Of a stretch of DNA of 64,000 nt, positions 42,727 through 52,166 are shown piece after piece. The notes below the pieces were generated by a model. That model was not told the origin of the DNA. It ran no database searches and saw only the letters and a program-made list of their open reading frames with translations. Position 1 is the first letter of the stretch; every line of letters begins with the position of its first letter. The stretch spans positions 558,001 through 622,000 of the forward strand of contig NZ_JASGKT010000002.1 of the NCBI RefSeq assembly GCF_047600445.1. Direction: 5' to 3'. The translations under genes were made by a program, and so were the position numbers. This DNA comes from Piscinibacter sp047600445. GTDB lineage: Bacteria > Pseudomonadota > Gammaproteobacteria > Burkholderiales > Burkholderiaceae_C.

Positions 42727-43653
42727 ATGTCCGAGACCGCCGATTCCATGGCGCCGCCGAGGCCCGCCGCGCCCTCGCTGCCGTCGCGCTGGCGCCAGTA
42801 CCACGTGCTGACCAAGCCGCGCGTGGTGCAGTTGATCGTCTTCTGCGCCGTGATCGGCATGCTGCTGGCCACGCCCGGGCTGCCGCCGTGGCGCGAGGCG
42901 CTGGCCGGCACCGTCGGCATCTGGCTGGTGGCGGCGGCGGCGGCGGCCTTCAACTGCCTGATCGAGCAGCACATCGACGCGCGCATGGCGCGCACCGCCT
43001 GGCGGCCCACCGCGCGCGGCGAGCTGACGCGCACGCAGACGCTGATGTTCTCCGCCGCGCTGTGCGCGGCCGGCTGCGCGCTGCTGTATGTGGGCGCCAA
43101 CCCGCTGACGATGTGGCTGACGCTGGCCACCTTCGTCGGCTACGCGATCGTCTACACCGTGGTGCTCAAGCCGCTGACGCCGCAGAACATCGTGATCGGC
43201 GGCGCGTCGGGCGCGATGCCGCCGGTGCTGGGCTGGGCGGCGGTGCGCGGCGAGGTCGGCCACGAGGCGCTGATCCTGTGCCTGATCATCTTCCTGTGGA
43301 CGCCGCCGCACTTCTGGGCGCTGGCGCTGTACCGCGCCGAGGACTACCGCCGCGCCGGCCTGCCGATGCTGCCGGTGACGCACGGCAACGAGTTCACGCG
43401 GCTGCAGGTGCTGCTCTACACCTTCGTGCTGTTCGCCGCGACGCTGCTGCCCTTCGTCTCGGGCATGAGCGGCTGGTTCTACCTCGCCTCGGCGCTGGTG
43501 CTCGGCGGCCTGTTCATCGCCTACGCCTGGATGCTGTGGCGCGACTACTCCGACGCGCTGGCGCGCAAGACCTTCCGCTTCTCCATCCTCCACCTCTCGC
43601 TGCTGTTCGCCGCGCTGCTGGTGGATCACTACCTCGGACTGCTGCTGCGATGA
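42727..43653 (+). CDS. ctaB: Protohaem IX farnesyltransferase CtaB (haem O synthase)
   Basis: 308-residue polytopic prenyltransferase that adds a farnesyl group to haem B. LTKPRVVQLIVFCAVIGMLL begins the membrane core. FNCLIEQHIDARMARTAWRP is the first prenyl-diphosphate site in the CtaB form (N-x3-E-x3-D-x3-RT-x-RP). FLWTPPHFWALALYRAEDYR is the second conserved block. Product is the substrate of CtaA immediately upstream. The stop overlaps the sco start (ATGA). Confidence 0.96.
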   Translation: MSETADSMAPPRPAAPSLPSRWRQYHVLTKPRVVQLIVFCAVIGMLLATPGLPPWREALAGTVGIWLVAAAAAAFNCLIEQHIDARMARTAWRPTARGELTRTQTLMFSAALCAAGCALLYVGANPLTMWLTLATFVGYAIVYTVVLKPLTPQNIVIGGASGAMPPVLGWAAVRGEVGHEALILCLIIFLWTPPHFWALALYRAEDYRRAGLPMLPVTHGNEFTRLQVLLYTFVLFAATLLPFVSGMSGWFYLASALVLGGLFIAYAWMLWRDYSDALARKTFRFSILHLSLLFAALLVDHYLGLLLR

Positions 43654-44273
43654 GTTCCCGCCGCCTCGCCCTTCTCGGTTTCTTCGGCCTCGCGCTGGCG
43701 CCGGCGCTGCTCGCCGGCTGCGACCGCTCCGGCGGCGGCGCGGCCGGCCCGGCCGCCTCGTTCCGGGCCGTCGACATCACCGGCGCCGAGTACGCGCGCC
43801 AGATCGCGCTGCCCGACCCCGACGGCCGCATGCGCACGCTGGCCGACTTCAAGGGCAAGGTGACGGTGGTGTTCTTCGGCTACACGCAGTGCCCCGACGT
43901 GTGCCCGACCACGATGGCCGAGCTGGCGCAGGTGAAGAAGTCGCTCGGCGCGGACGGCGAGCGCGTGCAGGGCGTGTTCATCACGATCGACCCGGAGCGC
44001 GACACGCCCGAACTGCTGAAGGCCTACATGGGCAGCTTCGACCCGAGCTTCGTCGCGCTGCGCGGCAACGCCGAGCAGACGGCGGCCGTGGCCAAGGAGT
44101 TCAAGGTGTTCTACGCGCGCGTGCCCGGCAAGACCGAGGGCAGCTACACGATGGACCACACCGCCGGGTCCTACGTGTTCGACACCCAGGGCCGGGTACG
44201 CCTGTTCGTGCGCTACGGCAGCGGCGCCGAGGCGCTCGCCGCCGACCTGAAGACGCTGCTCGCCGCGGGCTGA
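43650..44273 (+). CDS. SCO1/SenC-family copper chaperone, lipoprotein
   Basis: 207 residues. A lipoprotein signal ends with the lipobox LLAGC (Cys24). The thioredoxin-like domain has FFGYTQCPDVCPTTMAEL with copper ligands C81 and C85, and His170 in TMDHTAGSYVFD as third ligand. VFITIDPERDTPELLKAYM is another family block. It delivers copper to, or reduces, the CuA site of subunit II. Last gene of the oxidase locus; it converges on the CorA-like gene with 13 bases between. Confidence 0.95.
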   Translation: MSSRRLALLGFFGLALAPALLAGCDRSGGGAAGPAASFRAVDITGAEYARQIALPDPDGRMRTLADFKGKVTVVFFGYTQCPDVCPTTMAELAQVKKSLGADGERVQGVFITIDPERDTPELLKAYMGSFDPSFVALRGNAEQTAAVAKEFKVFYARVPGKTEGSYTMDHTAGSYVFDTQGRVRLFVRYGSGAEALAADLKTLLAAG

Positions 44274-44286
44274 GCGCCCGCGCACA

Positions 44287-45940
44287 TCAGTCGCCGCCGC
44301 CGCCGCGCCGCCACACCGCGGCCAGGGCCTTGAGCTTGGACAGGGCGTCGAGCCGCTCGTCGGACAGGGCGTCGAGGAAGTCCGACAGCCGCTTGGACTT
44401 GACCATCGTGTAGGCGGTCAGCGCCGCGGTCACGACAAAAACCGCGCTGAACAACAACAGCCGCGTCGACAACGGCGCCTGGGATTCGCCGAGCAGGTTC
44501 ATGCCGAGGAAGCCGGTGGTGATGGTGCCGATCAGGCCGAAGATCGTCACCACCGTCAGGCGCACCACGGTGTTGGCCTGGCGGCGCAGGCCGTCGGCCT
44601 CGAGGTAGCCGCTCATGTCGGCGATGCGCTCCTTGACCTCGGCATACAGCGCGTCGGTGCCCAGCTGCGTGGTGCACATGCGGAACAGCGCGCGCGCCTG
44701 CGCCTGTTCCGACACCTCGTGGAACCAGTAGCGGTGCGTGAAGCCCAGGAAGCCGGCGAAGCTGTCGCGGATCGCGCGCTTGAAGCGGCGCACGCTGTCG
44801 GGGTCGGTGATGTCCAGGTGCTTCAGCGCCTCGGCCAGCCGGTCGCTGAACATCAGCAGCGCGGCCTTCTGGAAGTGCGCGATCAGGAACAGCAGGAAAT
44901 GCTGGTGGCGGAACTGCGCCAGCACGCCGCGCTCGGCGCAGTTGTAGAAGGCCGAGCGCGCGTCGCCGACCACCACCAGCGAGTGGCCGCTGCACAGGTA
45001 GCGGGTGTGGGGCGCGGCGCCGGCGTTGGACCAGAAGCGGTCGTAGCAGTGGCGGCGCTCGAACTCGGCCAGCTCCGATTCGGCGATGGGCAGCATCGCG
45101 TCGTCGCTGCCGCCTTCGGCCGCCGCCGCCAGCAGCCCCAGGCGCACGAAGTCGCCGCGCTTCAGCGCGCGCGGCTCGTCCAGCGCCAGGTAGGCCATGG
45201 TCGGCATGCGGTAGTACTCGATCTGGCGGAAACGCAGCGCGCCCGGCCGCCCCGAATGGTCGCTGACCAGCGGCTCCAGCAGGAAGGCCCAGTGCGCGGC
45301 GATGCGCGGCGCGCGGTGCTCGGCCACGTGGGACAGGAACAGCTCGCGCTGCTGCGCGTCGGACTGCGCCAGCACGCGGCCCTCGGCGTCGAGGAACTCG
45401 CTGCGGTCCATGCAGTGCAGCGCCTGGCCCTGCGGATCCCAGCCGGCCGGGTAGGCGCGGCCGAAGCGGTACAGCAGGTCCTGCGCCCGGGGCAGCGGCA
45501 GGTCGCCGGCGCTGACCTCGACGTTCAGCATCACCAGGTCGATGTTGTAGAAGAAGATCAGGTCGACGTGCACGATGTCCAGCAGCAGCGGCGCGTCGCC
45601 GGGCTTGGACACCGAGCCGCACCTTGGACACGTCGCGGCGCCGGAACAGCCGCATCGGCGAAGCGGCGGCGTGCGCGCCGCGCTGCGCGCGCCCGTCGCC
45701 GTACAGGAAGCGCTGCACGTAGGGCAGGAAGGTCACGAACTCGTTGTAGTGGCGTTCGTGGAAGCCCTCGGCGTCGCCGGTGTATTCGTCCACCACCTCG
45801 CGCCAGTCCGGTGTCAGCAGCTCCCAGGGCTGGGCCTTGGTGCCGCGCGGCAGCGGCATCAGCCGCAGCGGCCACAACAACACCTGGCGCAGGTGCCGGA
45901 CCCGTGGCGGGGCCGCTGGGGCGTCGTCGGCGAGGGCCAT
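44287..45940 (-). pseudogene. CorA-like divalent cation transporter gene with a frameshift
   Basis: Two frames together encode one protein. The first part (45940 to about 45614) gives VRHLRQVLLWPLRLMPL through ERHYNEFVTFLPYVQRFLYG to LFRRRDVSKVRL. The rest, from 45612, gives SKPGDAPLLLDIVHVDLIFF through to the end. Both belong to the same CorA-like family and would join if one base of the doublet at 45612-45613 were absent. The C-terminus has two helices and GFLGMNLLGE, the GMN selectivity motif of CorA Mg2+/Co2+ channels. A 441-residue fragment could start at the GTG at 45612. It may be a real pseudogene, a programmed shift or a sequencing error. It is downstream of rpoH. Confidence 0.8.
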
Positions 45941-45979
45941 GGCCCGCAGTGTACGGGCGCCCGGCGCTTCAACCGGGGT

Positions 45980-46930
<951 letters not shown>

Positions 46931-46954
46931 GCTGTGGCTCCTTTCGTTCCATCG

Positions 46955-46984
46955 ATATTAGCACTCGGCGATGGAGAGTGCTAA
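46955..46984 (-). promoter_or_regulatory. CIRCE (HrcA operator) overlapping the rpoH promoter
   Basis: TTAGCACTC (46958-46966), nine bases, GAGTGCTAA (46976-46984) is an exact match to the CIRCE consensus TTAGCACTC-N9-GAGTGCTAA. Read toward rpoH, TTAGCA (46979-46984) and TAATAT (46955-46960) are separated by 18 bases and can act as -35 and -10, so HrcA bound here would cover the promoter. It starts 25 bases before the rpoH GTG and lies 14 bases from the hybrid kinase stop. Confidence 0.92.
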
Positions 46985-46997
46985 ATCAGGGGTAGGC

Positions 46998-49900
46998 TCA
47001 GCCGAAGCGTGTCGACAGGCTCTCCAGCACCTCGTCGACCGCGGCGAGCAGCTCGGTCACGCTGACCGGCTTGGTCAGGTAGCGGCGCGCGCCGGCCAGC
47101 ATCGCGGCCTCGATCCGGCGCGCCGTCGCGTCGGCCGAGACCACCACCACCGGCACCCCGGCGGTGGCCGGGTCGGTTTTCAGCCGTTCGAGCAGTTCCA
47201 GGCCGTTCATGTCGGGCAGGTGCATGTCGAGCAGCACCAGGTCGGGCTGGCGCGCCTGGATCGCTCGCAGCGCCTCGGCGCCGCTGCCCGACACCTCCAT
47301 CTGCACCTGCGGGCGCTGCGACAGGATGCCGCGCATCACCTCGACGTTGGTCTCGTTGTCCTCGACGTAGTGCACGATGCGCTTGTGGTACTCGGCGCTG
47401 GCCGTCACCAGCGGGTCGAGGTCGGACGGCACGGTGTCGGGCTCGATCGCCGCGGGCAGCGTCAGGATGAACGACGAACCCTCGCCGGCCAGGCTGCGCG
47501 CGCGCAGCGAGCCGCCCATCAGCTCGGCCAGGCGCTGGCTGATCACCAGCCCGATGCCGGTGCCCTCCTGCGACGAGCGTTCGCGGCCGAGCCGGTTGAA
47601 GGGCTGGAACAGCTCGGCGAGCTGCTCGGGCGTCATGCCCAGGCCGGTGTCGGTGACGGCGATCTCGACCATGTCGTCCGGCCGCAGCCGGCTGGCCACG
47701 TGGATGCGCCCGCCGTCGCTGTTGTACTTGACCGCGTTGCTCAGCAGGTTCACCAGGATCTGCTTGACGCGCGTGGCGTCGCCCATCAGCACGCCGGTGC
47801 CGTCGGCCAGCTCGGTGCTGACGCCCAGCGCGCGCCGCCTGGCCTCGGTGTCGACCATCGCCAGGCTGGCCGACAGCAGCTCGGGCAGGCCGATCGGGCC
47901 GATCTGCAGCTTGAGGTTGCCCGACTCGATGCGCGACAGGTCGAGCACGTCGTTGATCATGTCCAGCAGGTGCCAGCCGGCCTGCTGGATCTGCGCCACC
48001 CAGGGCTGCTGGTCTGCCGACAGCGGGTGGCGCCGGTCGAGTTCGAGCAGTTGCGCGAAGCCGAGCATCGCGTTCAGCGGCGTGCGCAGCTCGTGGCTCA
48101 TGCGCGAGAGGAACTCGCTCTTGGCGCGGTTCGCCGCCTCGGCGCGCTCGCGCGCGGTCTCGGCGTCCTGCAGGCGCAGGTGCTCGGTGATGTCCTCCAC
48201 CACGCCGACGATGCGGCGCGCCTGGCCGAACTCGTCGCGCAGCAGCGTCACGGTCGACTTGATCCACAGCGTGCGGCCGTCCTTGGTGATGTAGCGCTTC
48301 TGGCGCCGGTACATCGGCAGCTCGCCGGTCACCAGCGCGCGCGAGAGCTCGACGTCCTGCGCCACGTCCTCGGGGTGCGTGTACTGCGCGACGGTCATCT
48401 GCTGCAACTCGTCCTCGCTGTAGCCGAGCATCTCGCAGAAGCGCGGGTTGGCCTGTTTCACGCCGCCGCCCAGGTCGGTGTAGAGGATGCCGATCGGCGC
48501 GGTGTTGAGGATGTTGCGGAAGCGCTGCTCGCTGTCGCGCAGCGCCGCCTGGGCGCGCTCGCGCTCGTGCACCTCGTCCTGCAGCGCCGCGGTGCGCTCG
48601 GCCACGGCCGCCTCGATGCGGCGCGCGCGTCCGGTGATCACCAGCAGCAGCGCGCCGAGCATCGCCGCGCCGAGCAGGCCCACCACCGAGAACAGCCAGG
48701 CGTTGGCGCCGCGGCCTTCCGGCACGTCGGCCTCGCGCGCGCCGACGCGCAGCTCCCAGCGCCGGCCGCCGAAGCCGATCTCGCGCTCCTCGCGCAGCGC
48801 CGGGGCGGCGCCGGTCTCGCAGCCGTCGGCCCCGGCGAGGCGGCGCGGCCCGGCCTGCGGGTCGGCGTCGACCAGGCACAGCGACAGGTAGGCCGGCATG
48901 TCACTGGCCATCGAGGCCAGCAGCGGCGCCAGGCGCAGCGTCACGAACACCACGCCGCGCAGCGTGCCGGCGGGGGCGGTTGCGGCGCCGCCCTCGTCGA
49001 AGTTCACCGCGCGGTAGACGACCACGCCGGTGCGGTCCTGCCCCTCGGGCACCTGCGTCAGCGCGAACGGCGCGCTGGCCACCGACACGCCTTCGGCGCG
49101 GCTGTGCTCGATGGCGGCGCGCGCCGCCGGCACCGACAGGATGTTGAGCCCGAGCGCCGTCGCGTTGCCCTGCATCGGCTCGACGAAGCGCATCGCGATC
49201 ACCGGCTCGCGCGGCACGCCGGCCGGGTCTTCGCCGCGTTCGAAGACGCGGTATTGCGGCAGCCCCTCGGCGCGCACCGCCGCCTCGAAGGCCGGCACCT
49301 GGGCGCGCGGCATCGCCTCGTACCAGCCGATCGCCGTCAGGCGGCCGTCGGTCAGCCAGGCGGCGCTGGCGCGGTGCATCTCGTCGCGGTCGACGTCCTC
49401 GGAGGCGATGAAGACGCCGCGCAGCGCCTCGAGCGCCAGCAGCGGCTCGCGCAGCCGCGCGTCGAGCACGACGGCGGCGTGGTTGGCGTCGCGCAGGAAG
49501 GTGTTGCGCACCCGCTCCTCGTCCCAGCGCACCACCTGAGCGATGCCCAGCGCCATCACGAAGGTGGTCAGCAGCAGCGTCAGGCCGACGCTGGCGCGCC
49601 GCGCCGCCCAGTCGGCGCGCGGCCGGCCGATCAGCGTCAGCGTGATCGGCGTGGCGATCATCGCGCCGAAGGTGTCGCCGGCCCACCAGGTCAGCCAGGT
49701 CACCGGGGCGCCGGCGAGCGGCACGATGCCGGCGGCGACCAGCACCACCGTGGCGATGCTGGGCGCCACCATGCAGGCCAGCGCCCCGCCCAGGCCGAAC
49801 AGCACGGCCACGTCGCGCGGCTCGCTGATGGCCAGCGGGTTGCGCGCGTGGCGCCGCACCAGCCAGGCGCCGGCGCCGGCCTGCAGTCCGGCGGCGAGCG

Positions 49901-50198
49901 CGGTGGCCACCGGCACCAGCAGCGCGACCGGATCGACGCTGCCGCGCAGCGCGACCAGCGACACGTTGACGAGGAAGTTGCCCAGCGCGGTGCCGAGGAT
50001 CGCGGCGCGGCCGTACACCAGCACCGCGGCCAGCGCGATGCCGGCCGGCGGGTACAGCGGCGAGGCGTAGCTCGGCGGAATGGCGAACTGCAGCGCGGGC
50101 AGCCCGACCAGCAGGTAGGCCAGCGCCATGCCGGCGACGATCCACGCCGGGTGCGGCGCGGCGTTCGAGTCGGCGGGAGTCCCGGCGGGGCTGGGCAC
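46998..50198 (-). CDS. Hybrid sensor histidine kinase: MASE1-CHASE-PAS-HisKA-HATPase-REC
   Basis: 1066 residues from a GTG; the exact start is uncertain. Residues ~15-225 form a multi-helix MASE1-like membrane domain (PLYPPAGIALAAVLVYGRAA, WLTWWAGDTFGAMIATP). A periplasmic CHASE-like region follows (~240-480) with a helix near 500. A PAS domain covers ~560-680. HisKA has FLSRMSHELRTPLNAMLGF with His702. The ATPase shows NLLSNAVKYNSDGG, VTDTGLGM and GTGIGLVISQ. A receiver with Asp991 (LVLLDMHLPDMNG) is C-terminal. No partner regulator is adjacent, so phosphate may go to a remote Hpt protein. It lies between phaC and rpoH, all on the minus strand. Confidence 0.9.
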   Translation of the reverse strand: MPSPAGTPADSNAAPHPAWIVAGMALAYLLVGLPALQFAIPPSYASPLYPPAGIALAAVLVYGRAAILGTALGNFLVNVSLVALRGSVDPVALLVPVATALAAGLQAGAGAWLVRRHARNPLAISEPRDVAVLFGLGGALACMVAPSIATVVLVAAGIVPLAGAPVTWLTWWAGDTFGAMIATPITLTLIGRPRADWAARRASVGLTLLLTTFVMALGIAQVVRWDEERVRNTFLRDANHAAVVLDARLREPLLALEALRGVFIASEDVDRDEMHRASAAWLTDGRLTAIGWYEAMPRAQVPAFEAAVRAEGLPQYRVFERGEDPAGVPREPVIAMRFVEPMQGNATALGLNILSVPAARAAIEHSRAEGVSVASAPFALTQVPEGQDRTGVVVYRAVNFDEGGAATAPAGTLRGVVFVTLRLAPLLASMASDMPAYLSLCLVDADPQAGPRRLAGADGCETGAAPALREEREIGFGGRRWELRVGAREADVPEGRGANAWLFSVVGLLGAAMLGALLLVITGRARRIEAAVAERTAALQDEVHERERAQAALRDSEQRFRNILNTAPIGILYTDLGGGVKQANPRFCEMLGYSEDELQQMTVAQYTHPEDVAQDVELSRALVTGELPMYRRQKRYITKDGRTLWIKSTVTLLRDEFGQARRIVGVVEDITEHLRLQDAETARERAEAANRAKSEFLSRMSHELRTPLNAMLGFAQLLELDRRHPLSADQQPWVAQIQQAGWHLLDMINDVLDLSRIESGNLKLQIGPIGLPELLSASLAMVDTEARRRALGVSTELADGTGVLMGDATRVKQILVNLLSNAVKYNSDGGRIHVASRLRPDDMVEIAVTDTGLGMTPEQLAELFQPFNRLGRERSSQEGTGIGLVISQRLAELMGGSLRARSLAGEGSSFILTLPAAIEPDTVPSDLDPLVTASAEYHKRIVHYVEDNETNVEVMRGILSQRPQVQMEVSGSGAEALRAIQARQPDLVLLDMHLPDMNGLELLERLKTDPATAGVPVVVVSADATARRIEAAMLAGARRYLTKPVSVTELLAAVDEVLESLSTRFG

Positions 50199-50297
50199 GG
50201 CAGTCCCGGCCTCAGGGCAGCGCGCGGCCGGCCGCGGCCGGACTGCGGCGTGGTGGCCGCCCCGGCGTGCCGAGCGGGGTCAAGAGCATCGACATGG

Positions 50298-50319
50298 CGG
50301 CCCCATTATGTTGGGGCCG
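50298..50319 (-). terminator. Hairpin after phaC, weak terminator candidate
   Basis: CGGCCCCA (50298-50305), a 6-base loop TTATGT, and TGGGGCCG (50312-50319): perfect 8-bp arms 9 bases downstream of the phaC stop on the minus strand. No T-run follows in the direction of transcription. It may attenuate read-through into the hybrid kinase gene or stabilise the phaC mRNA 3' end. Confidence 0.45.
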
Positions 50320-50327
50320 GGCGCTGC

Positions 50328-52067
50328 TCAGTCGGGATAACACGTCAATACGTACTCGCCGGGCGCGGATGCGAGAGATGCTCCACGCGGCAGGGTGTGC
50401 GGCGCGCGACGGCGCGAGGAGCGCCGCGCCAGCCACTGCTGCCAGGCGGGCCACCACGAGCCCTCGTGCGCGGCGGCGTCGCGCTCCCAGTCGTCGGGGG
50501 CGACCCAGGCGCCGCGCGCCGGTCGCGTCGCGATGCGGTAGCCGCGGCGCGGGTGGCCGGGTTCGGAGACGATGCCGGCGTTGTGCCCGCCGCTGGCCAG
50601 CGCGAAGGTGATCTCGGCGTCGCACAGGTGGTGCAGCTTGTAGACCGAGCGCCACGGCGAGACGTGGTCGCGCGAGGTGCCGACCATGAAGACGGGCAGG
50701 TGCAGGTCGGCCAGCGAGAGCGTTTTGCCGTCGTGCCCGCCGACGCGGTAGGTGCCCATCGCCAGCGCGTTGTGCAGGTACAGCGACACCAGGTACTCGT
50801 GGTGCATGCGCGCCGGCATGCGCGTGGTGTCGCTGTTCCAGGCCATCAGGTCGCTGGGCTGCTCGCGTTCGCCCATCAGGTACTCGCGCATGCGGCGTGT
50901 CCACACCAGGTCGCGCGAGTGCAGGAACTGGAACGAGCCGGCCATCGCGTCGCCCGGGAAGTAGCCGCGCGCGCGGTTCTGCTCCTTCAGGTAGGCGATC
51001 TGGCTCTCGTCGATGAACAGGCCCAGCTCGCCGGGCTCGGAGAAGTCGACCTGCGCGGCCAGCAGCGTCAGCGTTTTCAGCGTGGCGAGCCGGCGCCGGT
51101 CGGCGACCACGCCCTCGCGCGCTAGCGCCGCCGCGGCGATCGCCATCAGCGTGCCGCCCAGGCAGTAGCCCATCGCGTGCACCGGCTGCCCGGGCTCCAG
51201 TTGCGCGATGCGGCGCAGCGCGTCCAGCGGGCCGCGTTGCAGGTAGTCGTCCATCGTCAGGTCGTGGTCCGCGGCGTCGGGGTTCTTCCACGACAGCATG
51301 TAGACCACGTGTCCCTGCGACACCAGCCAGCGCACCAGCGAGTTGTGCGGCGAGAGGTCGAGGATGTAGTACTTCATGATCCACGAGGGCACGATCAGCA
51401 CCGGCTCGGGATGCACCGTTCTGGTTTGCGGCGTGTAGCGGATCAGCTCGGCCAGGCCGTTGCGCATCACCACCTCGCCGGGCGTGACGGCGACGTCGCG
51501 GCCGACCTTGAAACGTGCCTCGCGTTCGGCCGCGGCGCGTGCGCTGGCCGGCGTGGCGAGGTCTTGCAGCCAGTTCAGCCAGCCCTGGCGCAGCGGCGCG
51601 CCGGAGCGCTCGGCGTTGGCGTGCAGCACCACCGGGTTGCTCGGCAGCCAGTTGGCCGGCGTCATCACGCCCAACCACTGGCGCGCCATGAAGTCGGTCA
51701 GCTCGGCGTGGTGCGGCGTCATGCCCGGCTGCCGGGCGGCAACACGCCACCAGGCCTCGGCGCCGCGGAAGCCGCTGCGCATCAGGTGGAAGGGCCAGGT
51801 CTCCCAGTCGGGGTGGCGAAAGCGCGGATCCTCGTCGGCCGCGCCGCTGGGCGCGTCGTTGCCTTGCAGCGCCGCCGCGCCGAGCTGCGCCGCCAGCGCG
51901 GCCAGCTCCATCTGCCGCCCGGGCGAGACGCCCAGGTGCCAGGCCCAGTCGGCCCAGGCCAGGCCCAGCGACACCGGCGAGAGCCCGCCGGTCAGGGGCG
52001 CCGCCGCCACGTGCAGCAGGCGGTCGAGGCGGGCGGTGGGGGATTCGTCGTCGTGCGGCTGGCTCAT
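50328..52067 (-). CDS. Poly(3-hydroxyalkanoate) synthase PhaC-like
   Basis: 579 residues, alpha/beta-hydrolase polymerase that links hydroxyacyl-CoA units into storage polyester. LIVPSWIMKYYILDLSPHNS is the oxyanion-side region. HAMGYCLGGTLMAIAAAAL has the lipase-like box with nucleophile Cys302. GTSRDHVSPWRSVYKLHHLC and SGGHNAGIVSEPGHPRRGY supply the catalytic Asp and His. The sequence has the longer N-terminal half of class I/II synthases. I placed the start at the ATG at 52067 (MSQPHDDESPTARL). No phaA, phaB or phasin gene is adjacent, so it may be a second synthase. Divergent from the cardiolipin synthase gene. Confidence 0.9.
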   Translation of the reverse strand: MSQPHDDESPTARLDRLLHVAAAPLTGGLSPVSLGLAWADWAWHLGVSPGRQMELAALAAQLGAAALQGNDAPSGAADEDPRFRHPDWETWPFHLMRSGFRGAEAWWRVAARQPGMTPHHAELTDFMARQWLGVMTPANWLPSNPVVLHANAERSGAPLRQGWLNWLQDLATPASARAAAEREARFKVGRDVAVTPGEVVMRNGLAELIRYTPQTRTVHPEPVLIVPSWIMKYYILDLSPHNSLVRWLVSQGHVVYMLSWKNPDAADHDLTMDDYLQRGPLDALRRIAQLEPGQPVHAMGYCLGGTLMAIAAAALAREGVVADRRRLATLKTLTLLAAQVDFSEPGELGLFIDESQIAYLKEQNRARGYFPGDAMAGSFQFLHSRDLVWTRRMREYLMGEREQPSDLMAWNSDTTRMPARMHHEYLVSLYLHNALAMGTYRVGGHDGKTLSLADLHLPVFMVGTSRDHVSPWRSVYKLHHLCDAEITFALASGGHNAGIVSEPGHPRRGYRIATRPARGAWVAPDDWERDAAAHEGSWWPAWQQWLARRSSRRRAPHTLPRGASLASAPGEYVLTCYPD

Positions 52068-52166
52068 GGACTCATCTTGATCCGCCGCGGCGGCCCCGGT
52101 ATTGACGAATGACAGCCGCGCGCGCGGTGGCCCTGCGTCGCCTGTCATCGCCCACGATGCCGCAGA

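Noticed and set aside
46971..51125. A 1384-codon open frame antisense to the hybrid kinase and phaC
   Set aside because: It begins inside the CIRCE element and reads as a low-complexity shadow; the opposite strand has clear kinase and synthase motifs.
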